A stretch of DNA of 64,000 bases from RYN-230 sp036497945 (GCA_036497945.1 DASXIN010000155.1:48796-112795); one strand, 5' to 3'; counted from the stretch's first letter, positions 25,987 through 35,012 are shown. A program made the numbers and translations. Notes: generated from the letters alone by a model not told the origin.

Positions 25987-26877
25987 ATGGCGGCTTCCGC
26001 GGCGGCTGAGCCGACGGCGGCTGGGCCGGCCGCGGCGCCGGCTGGGCCGACCCGGAAGCGGGCGCTGCGGGCCCGGCGGCGCGGTCGAGTCGGCCTGGTC
26101 TTCCTGATCATGACCCTGATCGCGGTGGTCATGCTGTACCCGTTCTGGTACCTGCTGAACAACGCGTTCCGCAACCAGACCCAGTTCAGCGAGCAGCGTG
26201 GGCATTCGGCGGTGAGCTGGCACCAGCTGTTCAGTGAGCTGCCGGTAGGCCGGGAACTGCTCAACTCCACGCTGATCTGCCTGCTGTCGATCCTGATCAT
26301 CCTGGCCGTGTCCAGCACCGCCGGGTTCGCGTTCGCCAAGCTCCGGTACCGGGCGAGCGGGTGGGTATTCCTGGGCGTGGTGGCCGCGCTGATGGTGCCG
26401 CTGCAGTCGATCATCATCCCGGAGTACGTGAACCTCGGGAAGCTCGGGCTGATCAACACGTACCTGGGCGCCATCCTGGTCTACGTCGCGCTGGGCACGC
26501 CGTTCGCCACGTTCCTGATGGCCACCTACTACCGCGGCATCTCCGACGACCTGATCGAGGCCGCGGTGATGGACGGGCTCAGCTACGAGCGGACGTTCTT
26601 GCGCATCGCGCTGCCGCTGTCCTGGCCGGCCATCGCCACGGTGACCGTGCTCCAGTTCATCCAGATCTGGGACGACCTGCTGGTCGGGCTGCTGTTCCTG
26701 CAGAACCCGCAGCAGCGCACCATCACCGTGGGGCTGGCCGCCCTGTCGGCGGGGCGGACCACCAGTATCCCCGTGCTGATGGCAGGCTCGTTCATCAGCG
26801 CTGTGCCCGCGATCGTGGTGTTCCTGATCTTCCAGCGGTACCTGGTGCGCGGGCTGACCCTAGGGATGGGCAAATGA
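25987..26877 (+). CDS. ABC sugar transporter permease (MalG/UgpE type)
   Basis: A 296-residue permease with six membrane segments. It has an Ala/Arg-rich start, the MalG-like MVPLQSIIIPEYVNLGKLGL, and the EAA loop EAAVMDGLSYERTFLRIALP. The C-terminal IFQRYLVRGLTLGMGK is characteristic of this partner. The ATG follows directly on the preceding stop, and its own stop overlaps the lactonase ATG (ATGA). It acts with the upstream permease and the ATPase at the end of the operon. Confidence 0.94.
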   Translation: MAASAAAEPTAAGPAAAPAGPTRKRALRARRRGRVGLVFLIMTLIAVVMLYPFWYLLNNAFRNQTQFSEQRGHSAVSWHQLFSELPVGRELLNSTLICLLSILIILAVSSTAGFAFAKLRYRASGWVFLGVVAALMVPLQSIIIPEYVNLGKLGLINTYLGAILVYVALGTPFATFLMATYYRGISDDLIEAAVMDGLSYERTFLRIALPLSWPAIATVTVLQFIQIWDDLLVGLLFLQNPQQRTITVGLAALSAGRTTSIPVLMAGSFISAVPAIVVFLIFQRYLVRGLTLGMGK

Positions 26878-27770
26878 ACGCGTCATGGGATGTGGCCTGG
26901 GAGGTAGCCGTGCGGGCCCAGGCCGAGGTGGGTGAGCGGCCGTTCTGGGATGCCGCCGTGGACGCCCTGATGTGGGTGGACATCCTGGCCGGGCACCTGC
27001 ACCGGTACCGGCCGAGTTCGGGTGACTCGGTATTCCACACCGCTGGGGTGGCGGTCGGCGCGGCCGCGCCGCGGGCCGGCGGGGGGTATGTGCTAGCCGC
27101 GGCGGACGGGTTCCGGCTGGTCGGGGCGGACGGGCAGCCGGCTGGCGGGCCGTGGCGGCCGGCCGGCCAACTGGCCGACGTCCGGTTCAACGACGGGGCG
27201 TGTGATCCGGCGGGGCGGTTCTGGGCAGGCACGGTGGCCGGGGACCGGCGGGCCGGCGCGGGCGCGCTCTACCGGCTCGACCCGGCCGGCCAGATCTCGG
27301 TGGTGCTGGACGGGGTGACCGAGTCCAATGGGCTGGGCTGGAGCCCGGACGGCGGCACGTTCTACTACATCGACTCCGGTGAGGCGCGGCCGCGGATCCG
27401 TGCTTTTTCGTGTGACATGGCGGCGGGCACGCTCGGCGAAGCCCGGGATCTGGTCCAGCCGTCGCCGTCGCAGGGCATCCCGGACGGCCTGGTGGTGGAC
27501 GCGGACGGCTGCCTGTGGGTGGCGTTCTGGGGCGGCGGCGCGGTGCGTCGGTACGCGCCGGACGGTTCGCTGCTGGCCGAGTTGCCGGTGCCGGTGAGCC
27601 AGCCGTCCTGCCCGGCGTTCGGCGGGCCGGCCCTCGAGGATCTGTACGTCACCACGGCCTGGGAGAACATGACCACGGCGCAGCGGGCCGCGGAGCCGCT
27701 GGCCGGGCATCTGCTGCACACCCGGGTCGCCGGGGTGCGCGGCCTGGCCGTCGGCCAGTTCGGCGGGTAG
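26874..27770 (+). CDS. SMP-30/gluconolactonase family lactonase
   Basis: A 298-residue six-bladed propeller of the SMP-30/regucalcin family, which hydrolyses sugar lactones with a single Ca2+ or Zn2+. The metal ligands are all visible: Glu in GERPFWD, Asn in RFNDGACDPAGRFWAGT, Asn in ESNGLGWSPDG, and Asp in GIPDGLVVDADGCLWVA. It would open the lactone made by the dehydrogenase to give the acid that the IlvD/Edd enzyme dehydrates. Translation overlaps the upstream permease. Confidence 0.92.
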   Translation: MNASWDVAWEVAVRAQAEVGERPFWDAAVDALMWVDILAGHLHRYRPSSGDSVFHTAGVAVGAAAPRAGGGYVLAAADGFRLVGADGQPAGGPWRPAGQLADVRFNDGACDPAGRFWAGTVAGDRRAGAGALYRLDPAGQISVVLDGVTESNGLGWSPDGGTFYYIDSGEARPRIRAFSCDMAAGTLGEARDLVQPSPSQGIPDGLVVDADGCLWVAFWGGGAVRRYAPDGSLLAELPVPVSQPSCPAFGGPALEDLYVTTAWENMTTAQRAAEPLAGHLLHTRVAGVRGLAVGQFGG

Positions 27771-27815
27771 GCCGGCGGCTAGGTCGGCGCGTAGTTCGGC
27801 GGATAGGGAGACGCA

Positions 27816-29009
27816 GTGTCGGAGATCGTGCTCGACGGCATCACCAAGCGGTACCAGGACGGGACCACCGCGGTCCGGTCGCTGGACCTGTCCATCGCCG
27901 ACGGTGAGCTGATGGTGCTGGTCGGCCCGTCCGGGTGCGGGAAGACCACCGCGCTGCGCATGGTGGCCGGCCTGGAAGAGATCACCGACGGCACGATCCT
28001 GATCGACGGCCAGCCGGTCAACGACATGGAGCCGCGAGACCGGGACATCGCCATGGTGTTCCAGAGCTACGCGCTCTACCCGCACCTGACCGTGCGGGAC
28101 AACATGGCGTTCAGCCTGAAGTACCGGAAGACGCCGAAGCCGGAGATCCGCCGCCGGGTGGACGAGGCCGCGCGCATCCTCGAACTGGAGGAACTGCTCG
28201 GGCGCAAGCCGCGGCAGCTATCCGGCGGGCAGCGGCAGCGGGTCGCCATGGGCCGGGCCATCGTCCGCCAGCCGCGTGCGTTCCTGATGGACGAGCCGCT
28301 GTCCAACCTGGACGCCAAACTGCGGGTGCAGATGCGGGCGGAGATCGCCAAGCTGCAGCGTTCGCTCGGCGTGACCACCATTTATGTCACGCACGACCAG
28401 ATCGAGGCGATGACCCTGGGCAGCCGGGTGGCGGTGCTGCGGCACGGGGTGCTGCAGCAGGTCGCCGCGCCGCAGGAGCTGTACCAGCGGCCGGCCAACC
28501 TGTTCGTGGCCGGGTTCATCGGGTCACCGGCGATGAACCTGATCGAGGCCAGCCTGGAACCGGCTGACGGCGGTCCTGAGGTGGTCTTCGGCCCGCACCG
28601 GCTGCCGGTGCCCGCAGCGGTGCTGCGGGAGCACGCGACCCTGTCCAGCTATCTCGGCCGGAAGGTGGTGCTGGGCATCCGGCCGGAGCACCTGGAGGAC
28701 GCCGCACTGGTCCCGGACGCGGCGCCCGAGTCGGTGCTCGACGTGACCGTGGAACTGCGTGAGGAACTCGGCGCCGAGGTCAACGCGCACTGCACGGTGG
28801 GAGCGCCGCCGGTGCGGGTGGCTGGGGTCGCCATCGGCGACACGGAGCCGGACGCGGCCGAGATCGAGGAGGTGCCGCAGATCCCGGCGCTCGTCGCCCG
28901 GCTGGACCCGCGGACCGCGATCCGCGAGGGCCAGCCCGCGCGGGTGCATGTGGACCTGTCGTCACTGCATTTCTTCGACCCCGACACCGGGGACAGCCTG
29001 CGCGGCTAG
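27816..29009 (+). CDS. ABC sugar transporter ATPase (MsmK/UgpC type)
   Basis: A 397-residue ATPase. Walker A is GPSGCGKTT, the signature is LSGGQRQRVAMGRA, and Walker B is FLMDEPLSNLDAKLR, followed by the His-switch TIYVTHDQIEAM. The C-terminal third is a TOBE/MOP regulatory domain ending FFDPDTGDSL, as in MsmK/MalK proteins. A carbohydrate ATPase inside the operon makes this importer complete; in many actinomycetes the ATPase is shared and elsewhere. GTG start behind AGGGAG. The last 48 bases overlap the convergent hydrolase gene. Confidence 0.94.
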   Translation: MSEIVLDGITKRYQDGTTAVRSLDLSIADGELMVLVGPSGCGKTTALRMVAGLEEITDGTILIDGQPVNDMEPRDRDIAMVFQSYALYPHLTVRDNMAFSLKYRKTPKPEIRRRVDEAARILELEELLGRKPRQLSGGQRQRVAMGRAIVRQPRAFLMDEPLSNLDAKLRVQMRAEIAKLQRSLGVTTIYVTHDQIEAMTLGSRVAVLRHGVLQQVAAPQELYQRPANLFVAGFIGSPAMNLIEASLEPADGGPEVVFGPHRLPVPAAVLREHATLSSYLGRKVVLGIRPEHLEDAALVPDAAPESVLDVTVELREELGAEVNAHCTVGAPPVRVAGVAIGDTEPDAAEIEEVPQIPALVARLDPRTAIREGQPARVHVDLSSLHFFDPDTGDSLRG

Positions 29010-29753
29010 CGGCTGCCGCGTGACCCACTGGGCGATCCGGTCCAGCAGCGGGTCTTCGGCGGCCGACTCCGCGTGGCCGAACCCCGGCTCGATCCACAGC
29101 TCCTTGGGCTCCCGGGCCGCGTCATACAGTCGGTGGCCGTGGTCGACGGGGAAGTACAGGTCCTTGTCGCCGTGCACGATCAGCAGCGGGATGGGCGAGA
29201 TCAGCGCGGCCGCCTCGTCGGGCGGCATCGGCACCGGGTTCCAGCCGACCGGGCTGATCCGGGTCTTCAGCCAGGTCTTGGTGATGACCCGGCCCAGCCG
29301 GCGCTCGACCGCCCAGTGCACCCGGCGCATCGGCACCGTGCCCCGGTAGTACCAGTGCCCCGGCCCGCTGACCGAGACGGCGGCGTCCAGCCCGCCGATC
29401 AGCCCGGCGTAGCGCAGCACCACCGACGCCCCCATGGAGAACCCGACCGCGGCGATCCGCTGGTAGCCGAGCTCGCGCGCGTACCGCACAGCCACGTCCA
29501 GGTCCTTGATCTCCCGGTCGCCGACGGTGGACAGCCCACCGGACCGGCCGTGGCCGCGGAAGTCGAAGCTCACCACCCCGCCGGCCTGGCGCAACCGGCT
29601 GGCCACCTTCCAGACCGCGCCGTGTTGCCAGGACAAGGTAAACCCATGCGCCAGGACGAACGCGGTGCCCTGGTCGCCGGGCAGGTGCACGGTGTCGATG
29701 GGGACGCCGTCGTCGGTCACCAGGGTCAGCGCCTTCACCACGGGTCCGCTCAT
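28962..29753 (-). CDS. Alpha/beta hydrolase
   Basis: A 263-residue cytosolic hydrolase. The nucleophile elbow is GFSMGASVV (Ser in GxSxG), LAHGFTLSWQHG provides the oxyanion-hole HG, the acid is in LIVHGDKDLYFP and the His in EPGFGHAES. It resembles small esterases and dienelactone-type hydrolases such as the YhfK-like group. The C-terminal extension beyond the fold is what overlaps the ABC ATPase gene on the opposite strand. Divergent from the LLM oxidoreductase gene. Confidence 0.88.
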   Translation of the reverse strand: MSGPVVKALTLVTDDGVPIDTVHLPGDQGTAFVLAHGFTLSWQHGAVWKVASRLRQAGGVVSFDFRGHGRSGGLSTVGDREIKDLDVAVRYARELGYQRIAAVGFSMGASVVLRYAGLIGGLDAAVSVSGPGHWYYRGTVPMRRVHWAVERRLGRVITKTWLKTRISPVGWNPVPMPPDEAAALISPIPLLIVHGDKDLYFPVDHGHRLYDAAREPKELWIEPGFGHAESAAEDPLLDRIAQWVTRQPLAAQAVPGVGVEEMQ

Positions 29754-29827
29754 GATTCCATTCTGCGTGACGCATGGTCCCGTCGGCCGCGCCCCGATAT
29801 GAGAGCCTCATCACTGGAGGTGGGTAC

Positions 29828-30700
29828 GTGAAGATCGGCTTGCAGATTCCTGACTTCACCGCGCCGGGCGGCCCGGCCCGGCTCGGCGCGGACCTGGCTA
29901 CGGTGGCCCGCACCGCGGACGACGCGGGTTTTGACTATCTCGCGGTGATGGACCACTTCTTCCAGATCGGGATGATCGGCCCGCCCGACCGGGAGATGCT
30001 CGAGGCGTACACCACGCTCGGCTACCTGGCCGGGCACACCTCGCGGGCCAGGTTGCTGACGCTGGTCACCGGGGTGATCTACCGGCATCCGGGCATCCTG
30101 GTCAAGATGGTGACAACGCTGGACGTGCTGTCCGGCGGCCGGGGCGGGCTGGGTATCGGCGCGGCCTGGAACGACGAGGAGTCGCGCGGGCTGGGCGTCC
30201 CGTTCCCGCCGCTGGCCGAGCGGTTCGAGCGGCTGGAGGAGACGCTGCAGATCTGCCTGCAGATGTGGCGCGGCGACGAGAGCCCGTACCACGGCCGGCA
30301 CTACCAGCTGGAACGGCCGCTGAACTCGCCCCAGCCGCTGACCAGGCCGCACCCGCCGATCCTGATCGGCGGCGGCGGTGAGCGGAAGACGCTCCGGCTG
30401 GTCGCCGAGTACGCCCAGGCCTGCAACCTGTTTCCCGGCCCGGACCTGGCCCACAAGCTCGACGTGCTGCGCGGGCACTGCGAGGCGGTCGGGCGGGACT
30501 ACGACGAGATCGAGAAGACCTGTTACTTCATCTACGACGTGGGATCCAAGGGCGAGAAGGCGCAAGAGGTGGTGGACCAGCTCGGTGCGCTGGCCGAGAT
30601 GGGCTTCGGCGCGGCGATCGGCGCGGTGGCGGGCGTCTGGGACGTCACGCCGCTGGAGATCATCGGCAGCAAGGTGATCCCCGCCGTCGCCAGCCTCTGA
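29828..30700 (+). CDS. LLM-class F420-dependent oxidoreductase
   Basis: A 290-residue luciferase-like TIM barrel. The start KIGLQIPDF, the MDHFFQ segment, GVIYRHPGILVKMVTTLDVLSGGRGGLGIGAAWNDEE (split here into its usual parts: HPGILVKM, LDVLSGGRGGLGIG, AAWNDEE), and PPILIGGGGERKTLRL all match actinobacterial F420-dependent members. The substrate is unknown. A GTG start with GGAGGTGG upstream is preferred over an earlier in-frame ATG. It stands alone ahead of the cyclase/TPP-enzyme pair, separated by 119 bases. Confidence 0.9.
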   Translation: MKIGLQIPDFTAPGGPARLGADLATVARTADDAGFDYLAVMDHFFQIGMIGPPDREMLEAYTTLGYLAGHTSRARLLTLVTGVIYRHPGILVKMVTTLDVLSGGRGGLGIGAAWNDEESRGLGVPFPPLAERFERLEETLQICLQMWRGDESPYHGRHYQLERPLNSPQPLTRPHPPILIGGGGERKTLRLVAEYAQACNLFPGPDLAHKLDVLRGHCEAVGRDYDEIEKTCYFIYDVGSKGEKAQEVVDQLGALAEMGFGAAIGAVAGVWDVTPLEIIGSKVIPAVASL

Positions 30701-30819
30701 CGCAATCTGGGGCTCGTCTCGGCGTTCTGCTCTGGAATCGTGAGTGGGCTTCGGTCCGAGCGGCTGCGGGTGGTACAACGGCAGAGCCGCATCCAGCCTT
30801 GCTCACCACGGGAGCCCCC

Positions 30820-31608
30820 ATGTCCATCCTGAGTGACCTGACCGAGGCGATCCGGGACGGCAGCATCGACGTCATCGACCTGACCGCGCCGCTATCCGAC
30901 ACCACCCCGGTGATCAAGCTGCCGGAGCCGTTTGGCAACACGGCCACGTTCGCGCTGCACGAAATCAGCCGGTACGACGATCGCGGCCCCGCCTGGTACT
31001 GGAACGACATCTCGACCGGCGAGCACACCGGCACCCACTTCGACGCTCCGGTGCACTGGGTGACCGGCAAGGACGGGGCCGACGTGGCCCAGGTCCCGGT
31101 GCGCCGGCTGATCGCCCCCGCGGTCGTGCTCGACTTCACCGCGCAGGCCGCCGCCGACCCGGACTTCCTGCTGGAGATCGAGCATGTCCAGCAGTGGGAG
31201 GCCACCCACGGCCCGCTGCCGCAGGGCGGCTGGCTGCTCTACCGGACCGGCTGGGACGCGCGCTCGGCCAGCCAGGAAGCGTTCCTCAACGCCAGCGAGA
31301 CCGGCCCGCACACCCCCGGGATCTCGGTGGCCTGCGCCCAGTGGCTGGCCGGCCGGGCGGAGCTGATCGGCCTGGGCGTGGAGACGGTCGGCACCGACGC
31401 GGGCACGGCGCACTCGTTCGACCTGCCGTTCCCATGCCACGCGTCGCTGCTCGGCGCCGGCAAGTACGGGCTCACCCAGCTGCAGAACCTGGCCCGGCTG
31501 CCCGCCCGGGGCGCGGTGGTAATCACCGGCCCACTGCCCATCGCCGGCGGCTCGGGCAGCCCGTGCCGGGCCATCGCGCTGGTCGAGCAGGCCGCCGAGC
31601 GAACCTGA
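30820..31608 (+). CDS. Cyclase/kynurenine-formamidase-like metal hydrolase
   Basis: A 262-residue hydrolase of the cyclase family. The metal-binding signature HTGTHFDAPVHW (HxGTHxDxPxH) is intact, and DLTAPLSDTTP and GLGVETVGTDAG are conserved flanking pieces. Characterised relatives hydrolyse N-formylkynurenine or cyclic amides, isatin among them. ATG with GGGAG upstream. Its stop overlaps the start of a TPP-dependent enzyme by one base, so the hydrolysis product may feed a decarboxylation or ligation by that enzyme. Confidence 0.9.
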   Translation: MSILSDLTEAIRDGSIDVIDLTAPLSDTTPVIKLPEPFGNTATFALHEISRYDDRGPAWYWNDISTGEHTGTHFDAPVHWVTGKDGADVAQVPVRRLIAPAVVLDFTAQAAADPDFLLEIEHVQQWEATHGPLPQGGWLLYRTGWDARSASQEAFLNASETGPHTPGISVACAQWLAGRAELIGLGVETVGTDAGTAHSFDLPFPCHASLLGAGKYGLTQLQNLARLPARGAVVITGPLPIAGGSGSPCRAIALVEQAAERT

Positions 31609-33254
31609 TGCGGGTCACCGACGCGGTCGCCGCGACGCTGGCCGGGCTGGGTGCGGACACCCTGTTCGGTGTGGTCGGCAGCGGGAACTTCCACCTGACC
31701 AACTCGCTGATCAGCCAGGGCACCCGGTACGTGCCGGCCCGGCACGAGGGCGGCGCGGCGTGCATGGCCGACGGCTGGGCGCGGACCGCGGGCCGGACCG
31801 GCCTGCTCACCGTGCACCAGGGACCCGGGCTGACCAACGCCATGACCGGGATCACCGAGGCGGCCAAGAGCCGGACGCCGCTGCTGGTGCTGGCGGCCGA
31901 CGTGGCCGGCCAGGCGGTCACCTCCAACTTCCGGATCGATGTAGCCGGGCTGGCCGCCTCGGTCGGCGCCGTGCCGGAACGGCTGCACTCCCCCGCTTCG
32001 GCCGCCGCCGACACGGCCCGGGCCTACCAGAAGGCCACACTGCAGCGCCGCACGGTGGTGCTGGCCATGCCGCTGGACGTGCAGGCGGCCGAGTGTGACC
32101 GGCAGCCGCCGCCGGCCAGCCCAGTGCTCGGGCCGATGGCGCCCGCGGCGGGCGCGGCCGACGCGCTGGCCGGGCGACTGGCCATGGCCCGGCGGCCGGT
32201 CTTCGTGGCCGGTCGCGGCGCCCGCATCGCCCAGGCCCGCGGCGACCTGGAGCGGCTGGCCGACGCCTGTGGGGCACTGCTGGCCACCTCGGCCGCGGCC
32301 AAGGGGCTGTTCCGGGGCAATCCCTGGGACCTGGACGTGAGCGGCGGGTTCGCCTCCCCCCTGGCCGCCGAGCTGATCACCGCGGCCGACCTGATCGTGG
32401 GCTGGGGCTGCTCGCTGAACATGTGGACGATGCGGCACGGCAACCTGATCGGCCCGGAGACCACCGTGATCCAGGTGGACGACGACCCAGCCGCGATCGG
32501 CGCGCACCGCCCGGTGCACCTGGGCGTGCTGGGCGACGTCGCCGAGACGGCCCGGGCCGCGCTGAGCGCGCTCGGCGACCAGTTCGGCAGCGGGCTGGGC
32601 TACCGCACCGATGCGGTGCAGGACCGGATCGCCCAGGCGATCACCTGGCGCTCGGTGCCGTATGACGACGAAACCGGCGGCGGGCTGATCGACCCACGCA
32701 CGCTGACCATCGCGCTGGACGACATGCTGCCGGCCGAGCGCACGGTCAGCGTGGACTCGGGCAACTTCATGGGCTACCCGAGCATGTACCTGTCCGTGCC
32801 GGACGAGGTCGGGTTCTGCTTCACCCAGGCCTACCAGTCAGTCGGCCTCGGCCTGGCCTCGGCCATCGGCGCCGCGATCGCCCGGCCGGACCGGCTGCCG
32901 GTTGCGGCGCTGGGCGACGGCGGGGCGCTGATGGGGGTCAGTGAGCTGGAGACGGCGGTCCGGCTCGGGCTGCCCATGCTCATCGTGGTGTACGACGACG
33001 AGGCGTACGGTGCCGAGGTGCACCACTTCGGCCCGGATGGGCACCCGCTGGACACCGTGCGCTTCCCGGCGGCCGACATCGCGGCCATCGGCCGTGGATT
33101 CGGCTGCGCGGGGGTGACCGTGCGCGACCCGGCCGACCTGGGCTCAGTGAAGACCTGGCTGGACGGGCCCCGGGATCGGCCGATGCTAGTGGACGCCAAG
33201 GTCACCGCCAGCCGGGGCTCGTGGTGGCTGGAAGAGGCATTCCGCGGCCACTGA
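31608..33254 (+). CDS. Thiamine-diphosphate-dependent enzyme (acetolactate synthase/2-oxo-acid decarboxylase type)
   Basis: A 548-residue three-domain TPP enzyme. Glu47 in PARHEGGAA activates the cofactor; the middle domain includes PVFVAGRGARIAQA. The C-terminal TPP motif starts with GDGGALMGVSELETA and ends with VVYDDEAYGAE, where the Asn usually found is an Asp. Related proteins are acetolactate synthase, benzoylformate decarboxylase and sulfopyruvate decarboxylase; the residues needed for acetolactate FAD binding are not evident. It forms a two-gene operon with the cyclase. Product and substrate are not predictable. Confidence 0.87.
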   Translation: MRVTDAVAATLAGLGADTLFGVVGSGNFHLTNSLISQGTRYVPARHEGGAACMADGWARTAGRTGLLTVHQGPGLTNAMTGITEAAKSRTPLLVLAADVAGQAVTSNFRIDVAGLAASVGAVPERLHSPASAAADTARAYQKATLQRRTVVLAMPLDVQAAECDRQPPPASPVLGPMAPAAGAADALAGRLAMARRPVFVAGRGARIAQARGDLERLADACGALLATSAAAKGLFRGNPWDLDVSGGFASPLAAELITAADLIVGWGCSLNMWTMRHGNLIGPETTVIQVDDDPAAIGAHRPVHLGVLGDVAETARAALSALGDQFGSGLGYRTDAVQDRIAQAITWRSVPYDDETGGGLIDPRTLTIALDDMLPAERTVSVDSGNFMGYPSMYLSVPDEVGFCFTQAYQSVGLGLASAIGAAIARPDRLPVAALGDGGALMGVSELETAVRLGLPMLIVVYDDEAYGAEVHHFGPDGHPLDTVRFPAADIAAIGRGFGCAGVTVRDPADLGSVKTWLDGPRDRPMLVDAKVTASRGSWWLEEAFRGH

Positions 33255-33356
33255 GCCGCGCTGGCCCCGGCGCCGCCCCCCGCTACTCAGCCGCCCGCAC
33301 CGCCAGCCCCTGCCTCGCCAACCCCCTCTCCCGCGCCGTCGACCGGCTCGCGCACA

Positions 33357-33408
33357 TCGTGATCATGGGATTGGTGTCGTTATAGCGACACCAATCCCAT
33401 GATCACGA
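33357..33408. terminator. Perfect 23-base inverted repeat between convergent genes
   Basis: Two arms of 23 bases match perfectly around the six-base loop TTATAG. The arms carry GATCATGGGATTGGTGTCG and its complement. It lies 102 bases behind the TPP-enzyme stop and about 190 beyond the end of the amt gene, so it can terminate from both sides. The arms are much less GC-rich than the surroundings, which is unusual for a terminator here and could instead point to a protein-binding site. Confidence 0.75.
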
Positions 33409-33426
33409 CAGAATGGGTGGGCCTGA

Positions 33427-33543
33427 CACCCGCCCGGAAAGGAGCGGGACGCCCGGCCGGAAAGGGCCGGACACCCGCCCGGACAAGTGCCGGACCCGCC
33501 CCCCGGACAAGTGCCGGACGCGCCCCCGGGAAGGGCCGGGCGG
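33427..33543. repeat. Five imperfect ~23-base tandem repeats
   Basis: Degenerate units share the core CCCGGAMAAGKGCCGGAC, each able to form a small hairpin (CCGG, loop, CCGG). Units 3 and 4 are nearly identical (CCCGGACAAGTGCCGGAC). The array fills the space between the palindrome and the amt terminator. Short frames here are repetitive Arg/Pro/Gly sequences with no coding character. Confidence 0.65.
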
Positions 33544-33576
33544 CTTCCTGGGTGTGGGCCCGGGAAGCCGCCCGGC
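33535..33576 (-). terminator. Hairpin downstream of amt
   Basis: Fourteen-base arms GCCGGGCGGCTTCC and GGAAGCCGCCCGGC with a 14-base loop, starting 24 bases beyond the amt stop on the minus strand. Strong stem without a T-run. Confidence 0.7.
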
Positions 33577-33599
33577 TATTGGCCGAACTGGGTGATGGC

Positions 33600-35012
33600 T
33601 CAGCCGTCCTTTTCTGACACCTTTTCCGGCACGGACGAATTGCTGGTTGCCCGCTCGGCAGCCTGGGCCGCACTCACCCCGGCCAGGGCGAGTTCCTCCG
33701 ACGGGTAGGCCTCCTCGCCATGGAACGCCACGTCGCCGATCTCCAGGTCCTCGTCGGGCGCGCGCAGCCTCATGAACAAGCCGATGCCCTTGAGCAGCAG
33801 GAACGTGACCAGCCCGTCCCAGATGATGATTGTGACCGCCGCGCCCAACTGGACCAGCAACTGGTGGGCGTGCCCGTAGAACAAGCCCGTACCGGAGAAG
33901 CCGGGGTTCTTGCCCAGGCCCAGGTACACGATCATCTTGGGATCAGCCAGCAGGCCGACCAGCAGGCCACCAGACAATCCGGCGATGCCGTGCGTGTACA
34001 CCACGCCCAACGCATCATCCACCTTGTTGAACGGCGGCACCTTGCTCAGGTAGTTCCAGGCGAACCAGACGATGAACGAGCAGACAAAGCCGATCACGAT
34101 CGCGCCCAGGCCGTTGACGTAGCCGGCCGCAGGCGTGATGCCGACCAGACCGCAGATCATGCCGTTGAGGCCGCCGAGGAACGTCGCCTTCTTCCCCGGG
34201 CCGCCGATCATGTCCATGACGATCCAGGTCATCATCGCGATCGCGGTGGCCAGGTTGGTGTTGATCACGGCGGCCGACGCATCCGCGCCCGCGAAGTACG
34301 GGTCGCCGCCGTTGAAGCCGTTCCAGCCGAGCCACAGGATGCCCGCCCCGACCGCCACGAAGAGCAGGTTGTTCGGCACCGCGTGCTCCCGGTCGCGCTT
34401 GAGCCGGGGCCCGATCACCCAGGCCGCGACGAAGCCGGAGACGCCAGCCGCCAGGTGGATGACGTAACCGCCGGAGAAGTCCAGCGCGCCCTTGCCGGCC
34501 CAGTAACCGCCGCCCCAGAGCAGGAACGCGTTGACCGCGTAGGCGAACGTGATCCACAGCGGCACGAAGATCAGCCAGACCTTGAAGTTGATCCGGCCGA
34601 GCACACTGCCGATGAACAGGATCGGGGTGATGGCGGCGAACACGAACTGGAAGTACACCAGTGACGACTCGGGGAACCGGAAGCTCGGCATCCCGCCGGA
34701 CAGCAGTGGAATGTTCGCCTGGCCTTCCAGCGCCCCGGTACCCAGCACCGCGCCCGGCCTGCCGAGCAGGTGCAGGCCGCCGCCGATCCACGGTGTCCCG
34801 AAGCCCATCTTGAAGGCCCACAGCACCCAGGTGATGAGCACCAGGCAGAACGTGGCGAAGACCATGAGCACGGTGTTGACGGCCCACTTCTTCTGCACCA
34901 AGCCGCCATACAAAACGGCCAGAGCAGGGATGCTCATGAGGCCGACCAGTGTCGCGGCTGTCAGTTGCCAGGCATTATCGCCTGACGACAGCCAATGCGC
35001 ATAGGGAACCAC
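33600..35012 (-). CDS. amt: Ammonium transporter
   Basis: A 470-residue membrane protein of the Amt/Mep/Rh family with 11 membrane segments. Family segments include ALAVLYGGLVQKKWAVNT near the start, DFSGGYVIHLAAGVSGFVAAW (signature, first part DFSGGYVIHLAAG), and GLNGMICGLVGITPAAGYV. It conducts ammonium/ammonia into the cell. The C-terminal cytosolic tail of about 60 residues is acidic and Ala-rich. The GTG start follows GGAGGCGGAGAG. No glnK-glnD follows, unlike the common actinobacterial operon. Upstream lies an array of GlnR-like half sites, so control by nitrogen status is expected. Confidence 0.93.
   Translation of the reverse strand: MVPYAHWLSSGDNAWQLTAATLVGLMSIPALAVLYGGLVQKKWAVNTVLMVFATFCLVLITWVLWAFKMGFGTPWIGGGLHLLGRPGAVLGTGALEGQANIPLLSGGMPSFRFPESSLVYFQFVFAAITPILFIGSVLGRINFKVWLIFVPLWITFAYAVNAFLLWGGGYWAGKGALDFSGGYVIHLAAGVSGFVAAWVIGPRLKRDREHAVPNNLLFVAVGAGILWLGWNGFNGGDPYFAGADASAAVINTNLATAIAMMTWIVMDMIGGPGKKATFLGGLNGMICGLVGITPAAGYVNGLGAIVIGFVCSFIVWFAWNYLSKVPPFNKVDDALGVVYTHGIAGLSGGLLVGLLADPKMIVYLGLGKNPGFSGTGLFYGHAHQLLVQLGAAVTIIIWDGLVTFLLLKGIGLFMRLRAPDEDLEIGDVAFHGEEAYPSEELALAGVSAAQAAERATSNSSVPEKVSEKDG

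Noticed and set aside
33427..33543. CRISPR array
   Set aside because: Units are contiguous and degenerate with no unique spacers, and no cas genes are nearby. No CRISPR array was seen anywhere in the window.
33399..33617. Frames through the tandem repeats behind amt
   Set aside because: Translation only mirrors the DNA repeat (Pro/Arg/Gly), with no independent coding evidence.
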